Assembly (NCBI GenBank): GCA_903813345.2
Contig: CAIIXF020000010.1
Span: forward strand, 13,831,181-13,895,180
Direction of reading: 5' to 3'
DNA: 64,000 nucleotides
Source: Owenia fusiformis
Taxonomy: Eukaryota; Annelida; Polychaeta; Sabellida; Oweniidae
Part shown: one piece after another, positions 48,201-59,995 of the stretch
Numbering within the stretch: the stretch's first letter is position 1
Layout: each line of letters starts with the position of its first letter
Made by a program: the position numbers and the translations under genes
The notes under the pieces: generated by a model
Databases searched by the model: none
Told to the model about the DNA's origin: nothing
The model's input: the letters and a program-made list of their open reading frames with translations, nothing else

Positions 48201-49085
48201 ATGGTAAATCTCGGACAAATGAACAATTTACCATTAATATTCAAACATCTGACAAAAAAATTTGATGTCAGTATTAGCTTAAGTATTTAAATGGTAAAAT
48301 ATGCCTATCCTTAAGTTTCTGTAAAAAAAAATTCATGTCAATACCATAATGTTATAATACTTTTTTTGCCTTCTTAAAAGGTTGCAAAATTTTTTGGCCC
48401 ACCCTGTATATATTGCAATAGCTTGATCATGTTTTGGAGGGCCCTAAAACTGAAACTGTTTCATCTATGGTAGAGCAGAGCGAATTTGGTGTCATTGTAA
48501 TCATGGGCATTCAATCTATTGAAAGCCGACTGTTGTAATATACTTTCTGCTTCTAGGTTCCGGTGAAATTTCCAAAGAAGACCTTGAATACTGCCTGAAC
48601 AAGATGGGCAACAAGAGCGCGTCAGTGGACTCTATCATTGCAGAGGCTGACAAAAATAATGATGGCAAGATCCAATATGACGGTGGGTTAAACTACATTT
48701 GAAATAAAGTAACCCCCCCCCCCCATCCGACCACCACTGAGACCAGCCAATATTGTTCGAATTAGCAGGTGTTCACATTTCAATTTTTTAAATATGTAAG
48801 TCAATGGAAAACAAATTCGAACCGAGAAAACCGAGAGATGTTCGGACTAGAGAGGTGTTCGGATATACAGCTTCCACTTTAGTGCCATTTGAACTTTCTA
48901 AAGTTTGTTTAGTTAGTAAAGTAACATCGAAAAACATCATATGGTGGAGCTGCCGGGTTTTTGAATAACGAGCGGTTTTTTAATATACGATTTAATACAA
49001 TAAAATAATTTACTGTTTTATTAACCACTAATCAACAAGTTATTCTTTCCTTTCAGAGTTCGTTGATTTGATGAAAGGTCTGTAA
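45271..49085 (+). CDS. Calmodulin-like EF-hand protein, paralogue B
   Basis: Six exons mirror gene A: 45271-45273 (ATG only), 46220-46253, 46648-46788, 47058-47165, 48557-48682 and 49057-49085, giving 146 residues. Intron phases are identical. EF1 and EF2 are degenerate as in A, EF3 reads DRSGSGEISKED and EF4 DKNNDGKIQYDE, so calcium binding should be confined to the C-terminal half. The tail is shorter (VDLMKGL against VELMKRRL). Exon 3 differs from gene A at only three of 141 bases, while exon 4 differs at roughly 17 of 108. Intron 4 is enlarged by a mariner-type insertion (47314-48406). Upstream and downstream flanks resemble those of A, so the two may share regulation. Confidence 0.92.
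47650..47725 (-). pseudogene. Mariner-type transposase fragment with QQD motif, inverted
   Basis: The - strand reads YIFQQDSAPDHRPKVTMEYL. The (F)QQDxAPxH motif carries the second catalytic Asp in mariner-type transposases. It points opposite to the C-terminal fragment at 47795-48038. Confidence 0.7.
47795..48038 (+). pseudogene. Mariner-type transposase C-terminal remnant
   Basis: The frame reading EWPPNTPDANPWDYHTWGHL continues through YTPQIIDQL to an in-frame TAA, then resumes with EVLQDKWRRLPQELLDLAI. PD(A)NPxDYxxWG is the third catalytic Asp motif of Tc1/mariner transposases. It is disrupted and not joined to an N-terminal half. Confidence 0.75.
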
Positions 49086-50270
49086 ACCACGTGATCACTG
49101 CATGTCGACCCAATACATAATTGATATGGACATTTTGTTTTATGTACCCCTCTTGAGACATCTTGATTCCCAAGATTTTAGTTGCGAATCATGAACAATT
49201 TATTGAGTCACGTGCTTCAATTATTTTCACACATTGCAAAAGATTTTACACAATATAATTTTGGAAACGTTTCTGCAAGGGTTAACTTGGTCAACACTTA
49301 CCATTTGACATTCATACATAATGAGACATTTGACCTGCATAAGCGCCTGAGTTGTTATTCCCTTCTACTATTTATAGATTTTCACTTCAATTCATAGTTG
49401 TAATCAGTTTCACTTGAGTGAGTGCTTGGTTGATTATTTCATGCATCCACATTATTCAAAATACTGTGATTGACTGGAATTTGACACGCCTTACCTAGCT
49501 ATGTGTGAATGTCCTACTAGTGGCCATGCAGGACCTTGCCACGTGACTCGACATCACCATCAGTTTGGATAATTCATTTCAAGTACGATTGACATCTTAC
49601 ATAAATGGGCATAAATGTAATCTTGCTGAAAATCTGTTGTTATACTATTGAGAAATATACATTTACACGAGATTTATGCGTCCACCTTATATTAATTATT
49701 TCTCTAGTTGAAAGCCCATGGTTATACGTAAAGGATTTGATACACCGTTGATCTATCTACCATTCATAGATGTCACCCGATGTCCATGCTTACAGAAACT
49801 GAATTTTACATATTTTTTCAAACTCTGTTTTGAGGCTACCTATGAATAACACCGATCGGTGGTCGTTGAGGTCGGTCTTTTCCGTAAACCCTTAACTCGT
49901 CCCACACAATGGTCAGAACAAATGATACAATATCGTGACCACAGTTCCTACTCCTAGGCTGTTTGAAATAGTCATAGGAGACAAATTACTGAAAATTTCC
50001 TATGGAAATAGTGTTAAAAAGAAATACAGTATATCAGTCATAAGCTCAATTTAGATAAAGAGACTCTGATAAAACAAAATGGTTCCACTGATCCACACAC
50101 ATACTAAACTCTTAGCTCGCTGTGGAATAGGTCCCAGGAATAGGTACAGTGTTGTACATGTTACGATGGCGGTTTTGCACATGTGACATATGATTGCGAC
50201 ATGTACGTATGAAAATGGCCAATTGATATCGATTCTAACAGATGTTAATCACACATAATGTCAAAACATC
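49086..50270. other. 3' flank of EF-hand gene B and intergenic DNA
   Basis: The first 550 bp resemble the 3' flank of gene A (CCACGTGA, CATGTCGACCCA, ACATAATTG). The remainder has no recognisable gene. Confidence 0.5.
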
Positions 50271-50272
50271 TA

Positions 50273-50466
50273 CCGGGTGTCCCAAAAATGTACTCGATTG
50301 AAACGAAACTCCTTTGTCCTTCATCGAAAAAAGTTGAACTTTGATATAAATTCCTATTTTGTAAGTTGTTTAGACCACGTGCATGCAAGTTACGTCCATC
50401 AATGCTGAATGTCATTTGAAACACGGAAAAGGGTGATGGTAGCTTAAACAATTTTAGGACACCCTG
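50273..50466. mobile_element. 194-bp TA-flanked miniature element
   Basis: CCGGGTGTCC at the left and GGACACCCTG at the right, with TA on each side, suggest a Tc1/mariner miniature element. Sequence between is non-coding. Confidence 0.65.
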
Positions 50467-50700
50467 TATTTTGATCACGCTGTAAACAAGATTTGCCATC
50501 TGATGCAATTGACCAGACAGAGCCTGTAGGTGAGCCAGTGCACATCTGGACAATTCTCAAGAAAACGGACTCAATACCCGATGAAATGCATGTAAAAGCT
50601 AATTTCACATTCCGACTAAATCACCGAATATGCTGATATGCTGGGTGTTTACATATTACGTGATCTCGTGAAATCTGCATCACACGTTTGATGATTATAA

Positions 50701-51194
50701 CACGCCTAATAATCGACAACGTACAGTGATAAAATATACGGGTGTACACTTTAGCTGTTTAGAGCAAAAATTGTGATGTAGGTTTTAAAAGTTTTTATGT
50801 AAGGAATATGATGAAATATTTCATTTTTAATTTCATGTGCATGATCTTGGCAAGACTTTTAACTTTTTAATTACGTTACAGATTCTCAAACAGAGCGCGA
50901 TGTTTTTCCAGGTACTTCAATCCATATCCATGTAAGCATTTTCCAACCGGTCAATTATGTCAGTGGAATTGCATCGAAAAAATCCGAGCACTACTCGAGA
51001 ATCTATTAACGTAATTAGAAAGTTAAAAGTCTTACCAAGAGCATGCACATGAAATTAGACATGAAATACTACTTTATATTCCTTAGATAAATGTTTTAAA
51101 AAATACATCACGATTTTCGTTCCAAACATGACAACGTACAGCTAAGTGTACAACCGTATATTTTGTCACTATACGTTGTCGATGATTAGGCGTG
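50701..51194. mobile_element. 494-bp relative of the CACGCCTAA transposon, with 5-bp target duplication
   Basis: The left end CACGCCTAATAATCGACAAC continues GTACAGTGATAAAATATACG. The right end is its inverse with few changes (CGTTGTCGATGATTAGGCGTG). TATAA is repeated on both sides (50696-50700 and 51195-51199). The inner arms (CTCGAGTAGTGCTCGGATTT type, TTCTAATTACG) resemble those of the 1485-bp copies, so it is a short, diverged member of that family. Confidence 0.85.
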
Positions 51195-51445
51195 TATAAG
51201 GGAGTGATTGAATGAGGTGTTTAAGGTATGCAACGTCAAACGCATTTGATAAAAAACAGTTGCATCGTTTTAAGAGAACTAGAGCATGTACGTGTAAATC
51301 AAGGGTGTACGAAAAGACCGATGGCTCCAAGCACCGACTACGTATTTTTGACCCGTATGCGTGGAGATTGATTGGTCGGTGGTAGGTGTGGGCCTGTTTT
51401 ACGTACACCCTGAAATCAAGACACCGATGATTCTTGTTTTTCCAG

Positions 51446-51547
51446 GAATCTAATAACTATTTTCCTTACACAAAAGCACGGGGTAAAGCAGACCCGATGA
51501 CAATGGATGATGCAATGAGCTTGCTCGGCGGTATCATGACTGTGTAA
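51446..51547 (+). other. Possible terminal exon, unknown protein
   Basis: After TTGTTTTTCCAG a phase-0 frame of 33 codons ends in TAA: ESNNYFPYTKARGKADPMTM, then DDAMSLLGGIMTV. The strong acceptor and coding-like composition are suggestive, but I cannot find partner exons. The nearest similar acceptor (TGTTTTTCCAG, 50913) lies inside a transposon. Could be chance. Confidence 0.2.
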
Positions 51548-52134
51548 CGGGTCTTAATGTATAAGTGTGCTCGGCGGTAGGTTCAAACAACGCGGATCCT
51601 CAAAGCATGTGCTCATGGTATATTCGTGTTTTAACACCCGTGCAAAAGGGTACGTAGCTAATTTAGCCTGATAGTGGAACGCGCGGGGCACGGTACAACT
51701 GTGCACAAGGGTGATGAAATGTGAGCAAACAGATATTTTCATCATTCAGAATTGAAACATCAGTTTGCTCAAATTTCATCACCCGCGTTTTGTATGGAAC
51801 CTGCGCGTTCAACTGTCACGCTTAATTTGGTACGTATTCCGTGGATACAGTAAAACCTGTCTTGGTGAACACCTGTCTCTATATAGTGGACACCCTTCCT
51901 ACCCAAATACTTTCCCGACTTCTGTGAAAATTATTACCCTTTCTGTAGGCAAGTGAAAATATACCGGCAAAAATGTTAATTAGACCCAGGTTTACTGAAC
52001 ATTCTTTGTCCATCAATCAAGTAAAGGGGAGAACAAATCCCTACAAAATCAGAAAATTATACAGATCAGACAGACTTTGAAAAAGCACACGCGTGGTCAG
52101 TGGCATCTCCAACATTCATCTCTTCGATAAATAC

Positions 52135-52925
52135 AACTAGATAACGGCAACTCCGCGGAGTAGCAAATCCCAACGAACAAAATATCAATTACCGAATTCC
52201 AATCAATTATACTCATTACTTTGGTTGAAAATGAAAAAATTAGATTTTAGAATTGCGAATTCCTGCAAAGCAGCCATTTTGAATTTTCTGAGGTACAAAT
52301 CTGAAAAATAATACCATAATTGTGATCTCCTCCAAAATTCCTTCAATTTGAGTATAATATAGCCATACTTTGAAGGGATCGAAAAATTATTGCGAAATCG
52401 TACATTAGACGGCCATTTTGAATTTTCCGAGGCTCGAATCAGAAAAAAGATACAATATTTGCAATCTACTCTTAATTGCCTTTCATTTGAGTATAATAAA
52501 GCTATACTTCAGAAAGATCTAAAAATAAGCGAAAATTTCTGTTTTCCTGTCCCCCCATACATGGCCCCTGGGGGTCAGGATGAAAAACACGGAATATATG
52601 TGAAATAGATAAATGTTGTGAATACACTACCAAAATTTCAAACAATAATATTAATTACTTTGGTTTAGAATGAAAAATTTATGATTTTTGCGAAAAAGTC
52701 CCGTCATTTTTAAAGCGGCGGCCATCTTGAAATTTTTTTTTGCGTAAAACTATTCACCAATATACATCTTTCCACTAAATATGAAGAAAATCTGTCAACT
52801 TGTATTTGAGTTATCTTCCGGACAGACGGACGGACTGACTGACTGACGGACAGACGGACGGACGGACGGACGGACGGACAGAGGGCTTCACTATATCCCT
52901 AACGAACTTCGTTCGTTGGGATAAT
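52135..52925. repeat. Dispersed element, GCAAATCCCAACGAAC to GTTCGTTGGGAT, with (GGAC)n microsatellite
   Basis: ATCCCAACGAAC near the left end is inverted as GTTCGTTGGGAT at the right. The right end holds the (GGAC)n tract at 52812-52871, then AGGGCTTCACTATATCCC. Internal CGGCCATTTTGAATTTTC tracts recur. Second copy at 40690-41635. No coding sequence. Confidence 0.65.
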
Positions 52926-54318
52926 GACGGCTTCAGGGCTTAGTCAAAACAAATGTACAAAGGTGATGAGAGAAGGTAACTACTGTGTAACTCATCACGA
53001 ACATACGCAACAATGCAAATAGGCCTGGCAATGATTGGTCCATCGAATCATCAACCGGATCATCACTAGTCCTTTCCCATCTACATGTAGTGGATTTCGT
53101 GATATACATTACTTATCATACTCATATGACTACAGTAACTAATATATGATTTCAATAGCAATAAAGCTTTATTAACATGCATATTTTATTGATGGTTTCA
53201 CATATATAAACATCATTAGACAACGTTGATAGAAAACAATTTTCAAGCTGATTAAATGGGCACGCATCATCGCTCAACATCAGTTTAATCTGGTATTAAA
53301 TACTCCTATTTAATTAAAAATGATCTACTTAAAGGTGGCAATTTTATTGAATTAGAAGTTAGAATCTGACAAAAGGGGAGAATAAACCAGATTTCATAGA
53401 TGAAACTTTCTTAATGTAAAGAGATGGGTTCATCTATGAATTATGGGTAATATTTTCCTCTTATCTCACAAGGTACTACCACTCATGCGTAAAGAATATA
53501 GTATGTGGTTTGAAATTGGTCACACATTGATGAATGCCAGCTTCAAAAATGTGTTTAAATTAACTTATGTTTGCTATGTAACCACATACATATGAGTGAT
53601 AATATGACATCCATACATGAAGCGTTTTTGCCATAGGCCCCTCCACCCCTCCCCTATTTTTACTTCCAATGGTGAGATGGGTAGAGGTGGAGTGGGGGAG
53701 GGGGTCACAAATGAAGCAAGACCTGCATAAATGTGATTAGATTTCTCACTGAACACATCATCCAAGTCATTTATTTATATGACATGATTATTGAGTCAAT
53801 AAAATATATACTATATGTATATGAACAGCAAAGTTCAAAGTAATGGCTATATACTACTCATACAGTCGTGTGCACATCCATAATAATACATGGCAAATTG
53901 GATAATAAATTCTGACAATGCATCAAACCAATTTGAGTGATTTCTTTATGTACTGAATATTCAACATACTCCGAGTCCATCATTTTACATTTATTTATAT
54001 TATTGTTCAAGAATACAATCACATATTCAGATATATCTAAAAAGAATGATTGAATCTTTGGATAATAAAAATGCATCCATATTGAAACCTCCAGTATTAT
54101 TATTTCAATTCATCACAGACATAGTCATGTTTTATAAACTCACTTCTATGTTGCTCATTTACAACTTATACCTACACCTGTACATTGTGTAGATAATGTT
54201 GAGCTCTTTGAACACTTCATTAACTTCATCATATACACTTACATACTTAATACTGTGGTATATGACTCCGTCACTTTATAATAATTGATTTTCCATTAAG
54301 AAATATCAGACAGTAGTA
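52926..54318. other. Intergenic, no feature recognised
   Basis: AT-rich with no gene signal on either strand. Short open frames (for example 53574-53765 and 53858-54076, - strand) show no domain resemblance. Confidence 0.5.
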
Positions 54319-54320
54319 TA

Positions 54321-54834
54321 CAGTAAAACCTGTAAAGTGGTACACCTCTAGGAGTGGATTACATCCATAAGTGGAACAGTTCAAGCTCCTGGTACTCATT
54401 AGCTTTATGTAAAATAAACCTCAAAAGTAGACTACATCCATAAGTGGAACAGTTCAAGCTCCTGGTACTCATTAGCTTTATGTAAAATAAACCTCTCCAG
54501 TGGAACACCTCAAAAGTGGATTACATCCATAAGTGGAACAGTTCAAGCTCCTGGTACTCATTAGCTTTATGTAAAACAAACCTCTCAAGTGGAACACCTC
54601 AAAAGTGGATTACATCCATAAGTGGAACAGTTCAAGTTCATGGTACTCATTAGCTTTATGTAAAATAAACCTCTCAAGTGGAGCACCTCAAAGTGGACTA
54701 CATCCATAAGTGGAACAGTTCAAGTTCATGGTACTCACTAACTTAATGTAAAATAAACCTCTCAAGTGGAACACCTCAAAGGTGGAATACTAATTTGAGC
54801 TACCAAAGGCTTTCCACTTGTAGAGGTTTTACTG
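54321..54834. repeat. TA-flanked AGTAAAACCT element expanded by a five-copy tandem array
   Basis: Termini CAGTAAAACCT and AGGTTTTACTG with TA outside match the family at 2520 and 15936. The interior is amplified into five units of about 73-91 bp, each with TACATCCATAAGTGGAACAG, GGTACTCATTAGCTTTATGT and CCTCTCAAGTGGAACACCTC. Confidence 0.85.
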
Positions 54835-54840
54835 TAACGT

Positions 54841-56979
54841 TATACAAGTAATAATAATCAAAGGAAACTCTAGTCATGGCAATTAATATTCGATGACAAT
54901 ACACTGATACATGGGTGTAGCTAGGCACGAGGCAGGCAAGGTAATTTGTAATTTCCACTAAAATCTCTTTCTGAGATTTTTTCCACAAATAGAAAAATAT
55001 GTCCCATTGTAGCAAATATGCTCCTTGGCCAAAGCTGACCATGCCCCAATGACCCTGTGAGATATATTACAAAATACTGGATAGTAAAATTCTGGACTTC
55101 CCAAGTACAGGTTTTAAGAAAACATTTCTTTTAAATGAAAATTTACAACTTGTCATCAGTTATTTTACAAAAAAGTCATTAGTTTTTTCACTGGTAATTA
55201 ATTTGATCTTATATTTATAAACAATTTATCAATGTGACACTAGAAAAGTAACTAAATCATGTTTTTCACTTGTAAGAAGTTGGGTCCAACATCAGCTCCT
55301 GGCAAAATATGCAATTGTTTGCAATTCTGAAATGGGGGGGGGGGGGGGGGGGGGCTGAAATGACTTCTTTGATTGAAGTCTTGCATTGAGCCCATTTTCA
55401 CAATTTCCTCTCAAAGGCAATGGATGAATAGATAGTTGGGGGTAAAAAGGTGAGATTTTTTAATTCCATATTTATTTAATATGCCGTTGTCTCTTCATTC
55501 AATAAAGTCTGTTAATCTCCATAAAAACATCTTCAAACATTTAAGATGGGAGTGAACTACTCATACAAGGTTACATTTCAAGGTATTCACTTCTAAAGCC
55601 AGGTGTTCATAATTTAGTGGACATTACTTCTTTTAAAGGTTTTACTCAACATTTTATTAATTATCCACTGTTTTTCTTCTGAATTAGTATTGGAATATGA
55701 GTTGAACTCTACCTACACTATATGGTTACCACATGTTCTAATCAATATTTAACATTAATTTGTTTTGTGAAATAATACTCATACAATTGATTATTATTGA
55801 CTGATTTACTTAAATGACTCGTTAAACACTATCTTCAAAACCAACTGTTAAACTTCACACAATAAAGCTCAACATTTTTGCAACACAAAAAAATAAAATA
55901 TAAATGTGCATCAAGTGCAAACATGTGATTTGTTGATAAACACTGTAATTTCAATTGTATGCTGTATCTCTTTACACAGAGATCACAATTGTCATATATT
56001 GTGCTTAATGAGCAGAAATACAATGACTTAAATGAGAATTATGTGTATTGGAGCATGATTAATGAACTCTATGTTACAGCAAAAATAACTTCCCAGATCA
56101 TCATCATTTGTCATTGCATTTTTATTTATATCATCATGGGTGTACCAAAGTAAGGAAACTGCCTCAATAAAAATTTTCAGGAAACGATGTCGTTTAAAAT
56201 TAGAATATCCTTTTTAGTTTAAGTTTTTCCTTGTCTATTATAAATTTGCATTTCCTTTGGAGGTTCAGCTACTGAATATTATCATCACAAAATTCCATGA
56301 CATGAGAGTGTGAACTATCAAAGTATGACATTAATAATCTACCGATACATTGCATTTCAAATGTCATTTGAGGTGACTGTCTAAGATAATGGACTTAATG
56401 CAGTGTAAACATTTTAGGATAACAATTTTCAATATAAACAGCTAGTAAGTTTAACCTTCTTTATAAGCTTTATAATATTTTTCTTTAATTGTTTTCACAA
56501 TGATCACTGACCTAATGATCACAGTCAATAATATTTATGGCACTGACGGCATCCAGTTGACAATGTTCTCGGTGAATTAGAAAAAATCTTTGTTACACCA
56601 AGATGAAAATTTGAAAATATTCCTTCTTACACCTCATTGAAAATTTCCTCATAAGAGAAAGTTGAGAATTTGGAAAAATTTGGACCTGTTTAAATTAAAT
56701 TGGGAGGACATTTCACTATTAAACGCAATCATATTCATATTTTTGAGCAACTTGTGAAACAAGTGATAGTCAGTCGTGTAAGCAACAAATCCTAAACAAT
56801 GAACAATTTGTTACCCAAGTGAAGTTATGATCTTAACCATGTTGTATTAATGGAATCTGCTCAGTATAGCAAAGCAATACAATTGATCAATTATGTATAA
56901 GAATGTATTAATTGATTTGAAATGATGTTGGATAACAATGGCTGATATCATAATAGCAGAACCTAATTTACTTCATTGT
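54841..56979. other. Intergenic, AT-rich, with a 21-G run
   Basis: No gene recognised. A pure 21-guanine tract lies at 55334-55354. Confidence 0.5.
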
Positions 56980-56984
56980 ACATA

Positions 56985-58470
56985 CACGCCTAACCATCGC
57001 GTAAGCAGGCGTCACCGTACAGCGTCAAAAAATACAGTAGTACAGTTTTCTGTACGGTGACGAAAATTAACTGAGTTGAAGCAAAAACTATAATGAGGGT
57101 TTTAAAAAGATTAATTAGATGAAAATAAATACGATTTCGGGTGTGATAAAAACGGCATTCTCTTAGGAATGGTTTTAACTTTCTAATTATGATAAAAGTT
57201 TTTCGAGCACTGCTCGGATTTTTTCTGACTGGATCGGCCCACATAATCGACTCGAGAGAAAAATGTTGTTTTTTCACTTTTCGTTTGGTTATTATTTTCC
57301 CTGTCTTCTGAGAGTATGGATTATTTTTATGAGAATATGTATTTGTTATCTACACATTTTAGAACAGATGAATATTCGGCAAAAAATCATTCAGTGTATT
57401 TATTCAAAAAAGATCAGAACTATACGGTGACGCATCAGCTGTACGGTGACGCTTCCTTAGATATTATGCAGTGCTCTAAGCTTACTGTTCGAACAAGAGG
57501 TAAAGAAGCGTCAGATCTACATGTACATTATCACTGGTAAGTATCAAGCGAAGGTTACAGCCGTCACTTTCGCATTTAAGATGGCGGACAGGAAGTATTA
57601 ATTTCGATATTTTTAGTTTTCATGGAATTAACTATTTGAAAGTTGACGTAATGCTTTGGTATCATTTGAACTAAACCAGACTTTTCTCATATGACTAACA
57701 AAGATAGCCTACACAGCCATCTTTACCCCATGCAAGATATTGCATCTTTCATCCTAAAAAGTCACACGAGCAAGATGAGATTTACCTGTGACATCCCTTG
57801 TTTTAAAACATCAATAACATAGCAACAAGAGAGTTTTTGGTTTCATGATCTTTACCGTATCATACATTTCAAGTAACCTTCCATTAAGCGGTGGAAGATA
57901 TCGTTGAACTGTAGCGCCCATGCGCTATATATGAACAAATGATCATACTCCAGAGTTTCCATTTCAAACAATCTCAGTCTCATTTAGTTCATCAAAGCAT
58001 AGCGTCACCGTACAGCTGGTGCGTCACCGTACAAATTTGATCTTTTTTAAATATACATAATGCATGGTTGTTTGCTGAATCTTCGCCCATTCTAAAATGT
58101 GTAGTCAACAAATACATATTCTCATAAAAATAATCAATACTCTCAGACGGCAGGGAAAATAATAACCAAACGAAATGTGAAAAAACAACCTTTTTTCACT
58201 TGGGTCGATTATGTGGGCCGATTCACTCAGCAAAAATCCGAACAGTGCTCGTAAAACGTTTATCATAATCAGTAAGTTAAAACCATTTCTAAGAGAATGC
58301 TGTTTTTATTTCACATGAAATCGTATTAGTTTTCATCAAATTAATTTTTTTTAAACCCTTGTCATAGTTTTTCCTTCAAAGCAGTTAATTTGCGTTACCG
58401 TACAGAAAACTGTACTCCGCTATTTTTTGACGCTGTACGGTGACGCCTCCTTATGCGATGGTAAGGCGTG
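56985..58470. mobile_element. 1486-bp DNA transposon (CACGCCTAACCATCGCG family), copy 2
   Basis: Nearly identical to 37352-38836 across its length, same orientation and ends. ACATA is repeated on both flanks (56980-56984 and 58471-58475). A target duplication different from copy 1 shows independent insertion. Internal GTACGGTGACGC motifs and the long inverted arms are kept. Short ORFs inside do not resemble a transposase. Confidence 0.9.
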
Positions 58471-58475
58471 ACATA

Positions 58476-59995
58476 GAGAAATCGTGATGTTTAGAGCACA
58501 TTGAAGTAATTCGTTAACAACTTATTACAATGATGATGTGTTTATAAAACATCCTATCAATTTGAAACACTGTAAGATCAACATTGAATACTTATCTGGT
58601 TACTTGCCAGGTAAAACATTTAGAGAAAATAAAACTCTCAGACCTTAGTTAATATCTTAAAAATAAACTTTGGAAGAAATATGGTTGTTTATAATATACA
58701 AAAATAAGTAGATATGCTACAATACAAAGTAATTTTGTATGATAAATGTAGAACTTACATTGATATCTCAGCATTAGAACATTACATACAGAATTTAAAG
58801 GGACATTCCTGGCCAGATCATTTCTATCCTGATATGATAGCTATAATCATATATGACATCACTTCCTGTGTGAAATCTTAAAAGATGGCAGCCTACTGGA
58901 ACTGAGAACTACATTTCTAAGTGATGATCAATATTGACCATATCAATAATCAAAACATTTTTCCGTGTTTTGTTAAATACATGGAAAGTATACATATGGT
59001 TATAGCTGCCATATTAAGAGAGTCTGGCTGGCAAGGAATATATCTTTAAGTGCTGTCAGTGAACCAATCAGACATATAGGTATTTATCATGTACCAGAAA
59101 CTCTATTATCAATCATTTTTATTGGAATTATAAAATTGAGGATAGTCATTAGAGGTGTAACTCCCAAGTCCTTAACTCGAGTACAGCTTGTCAGAGCTGC
59201 CTATACATTGCCTCTAGAAACTTGCAATCTATTTCAACTCGCGAGCTAGCTATAACTCGAGGTAACTCGCAAGTTTTGCCTATCTTGCAAGCATGTAAAA
59301 TGAATTTGGGTCCCAGAGATCGTGCAACATTACTTCATTAGGAGAATAAATATACCAATGATCGCAGTATTTAGGATTTTTACTCAAGTTTTGGAAATAT
59401 TTGGATTTTTCTGGGGAGTTACACCTCTAATAGTCATGCATTAAGCCCATTGTGTGACCCACATTCTTTCTCACTTCTTGACTACTACAACGAGAATGGG
59501 TTGGATGGTGGGTATGGGAGTTTAATGCAAGTCCAACAAAGGGGTTGTTCCAAAAACACTCTATTAAAAATAACTGAGTTATATTCAACATCTTTTGAGA
59601 AAACCAATAGGAATTTATATACCCAAATAAGCAATAGATATGAAGCAAGATTACATGAACATTTAAGAAGCATATGCATATGTATATACTTTGTTTCATA
59701 AAAAAAGTATAGTGAAATTTACAGTGATATAGCACTGTGAAGTTGTTTGAATTTATCATAGATACAACTTCTGACATACATTGCCACAATTAAAACTTCT
59801 GATTTCAACTGAAATGCTTTATGGTGGCAAATAGACTGGCCAGAGGTACAACTAAATACATTTACATTAAATGGTGGAATATAAAATAATACATTTCAGT
59901 TGATATAAAAAGTTTTGATTGTTTCTAAAATAAATATGTACTATTTTACACTCCTTATATGGCATTGAGAATATAATTTCCTAATATGGAGTAGG
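58476..59995. other. 3' flank of LARP6 and intergenic DNA
   Basis: Presumably includes the LARP6 3' UTR on the - strand. No further gene seen. GAGGTGTAACTCCCAAG near 59153 and GGAGTTACACCTCTAAT near 59414 are inverted copies, possible ends of a 280-bp element. Confidence 0.4.

Larger units (their letters stand above)
47314..48406. mobile_element. 1093-bp Tc1/mariner-type transposon, internally rearranged
   Basis: TA flanks both ends (47312-47313 and 48407-48408). Termini CAGGGTGGGCCAAAAAATTT and its inverse extend into inverted repeats of about 250 bp, long for this superfamily. Two transposase-like pieces remain. The + strand near 47795-48035 encodes PPNTPDANPWDYHTWGHLEQ and a C-terminal tail, interrupted by a stop. 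The - strand near 47650-47725 encodes FQQDSAPDHRPKV, the segment with the second catalytic Asp. Opposite orientations mean the coding region has been inverted internally and is dead. Confidence 0.85.

Noticed and set aside
54350-54790. Regular repeats considered as a CRISPR-like array
   Set aside because: Animal genome context, units directly adjoin with no unique spacers, and the array sits within a transposon's ends.
59427-59789. 120-codon - strand frame downstream of LARP6
   Set aside because: No domain resemblance; probably 3' flank sequence.
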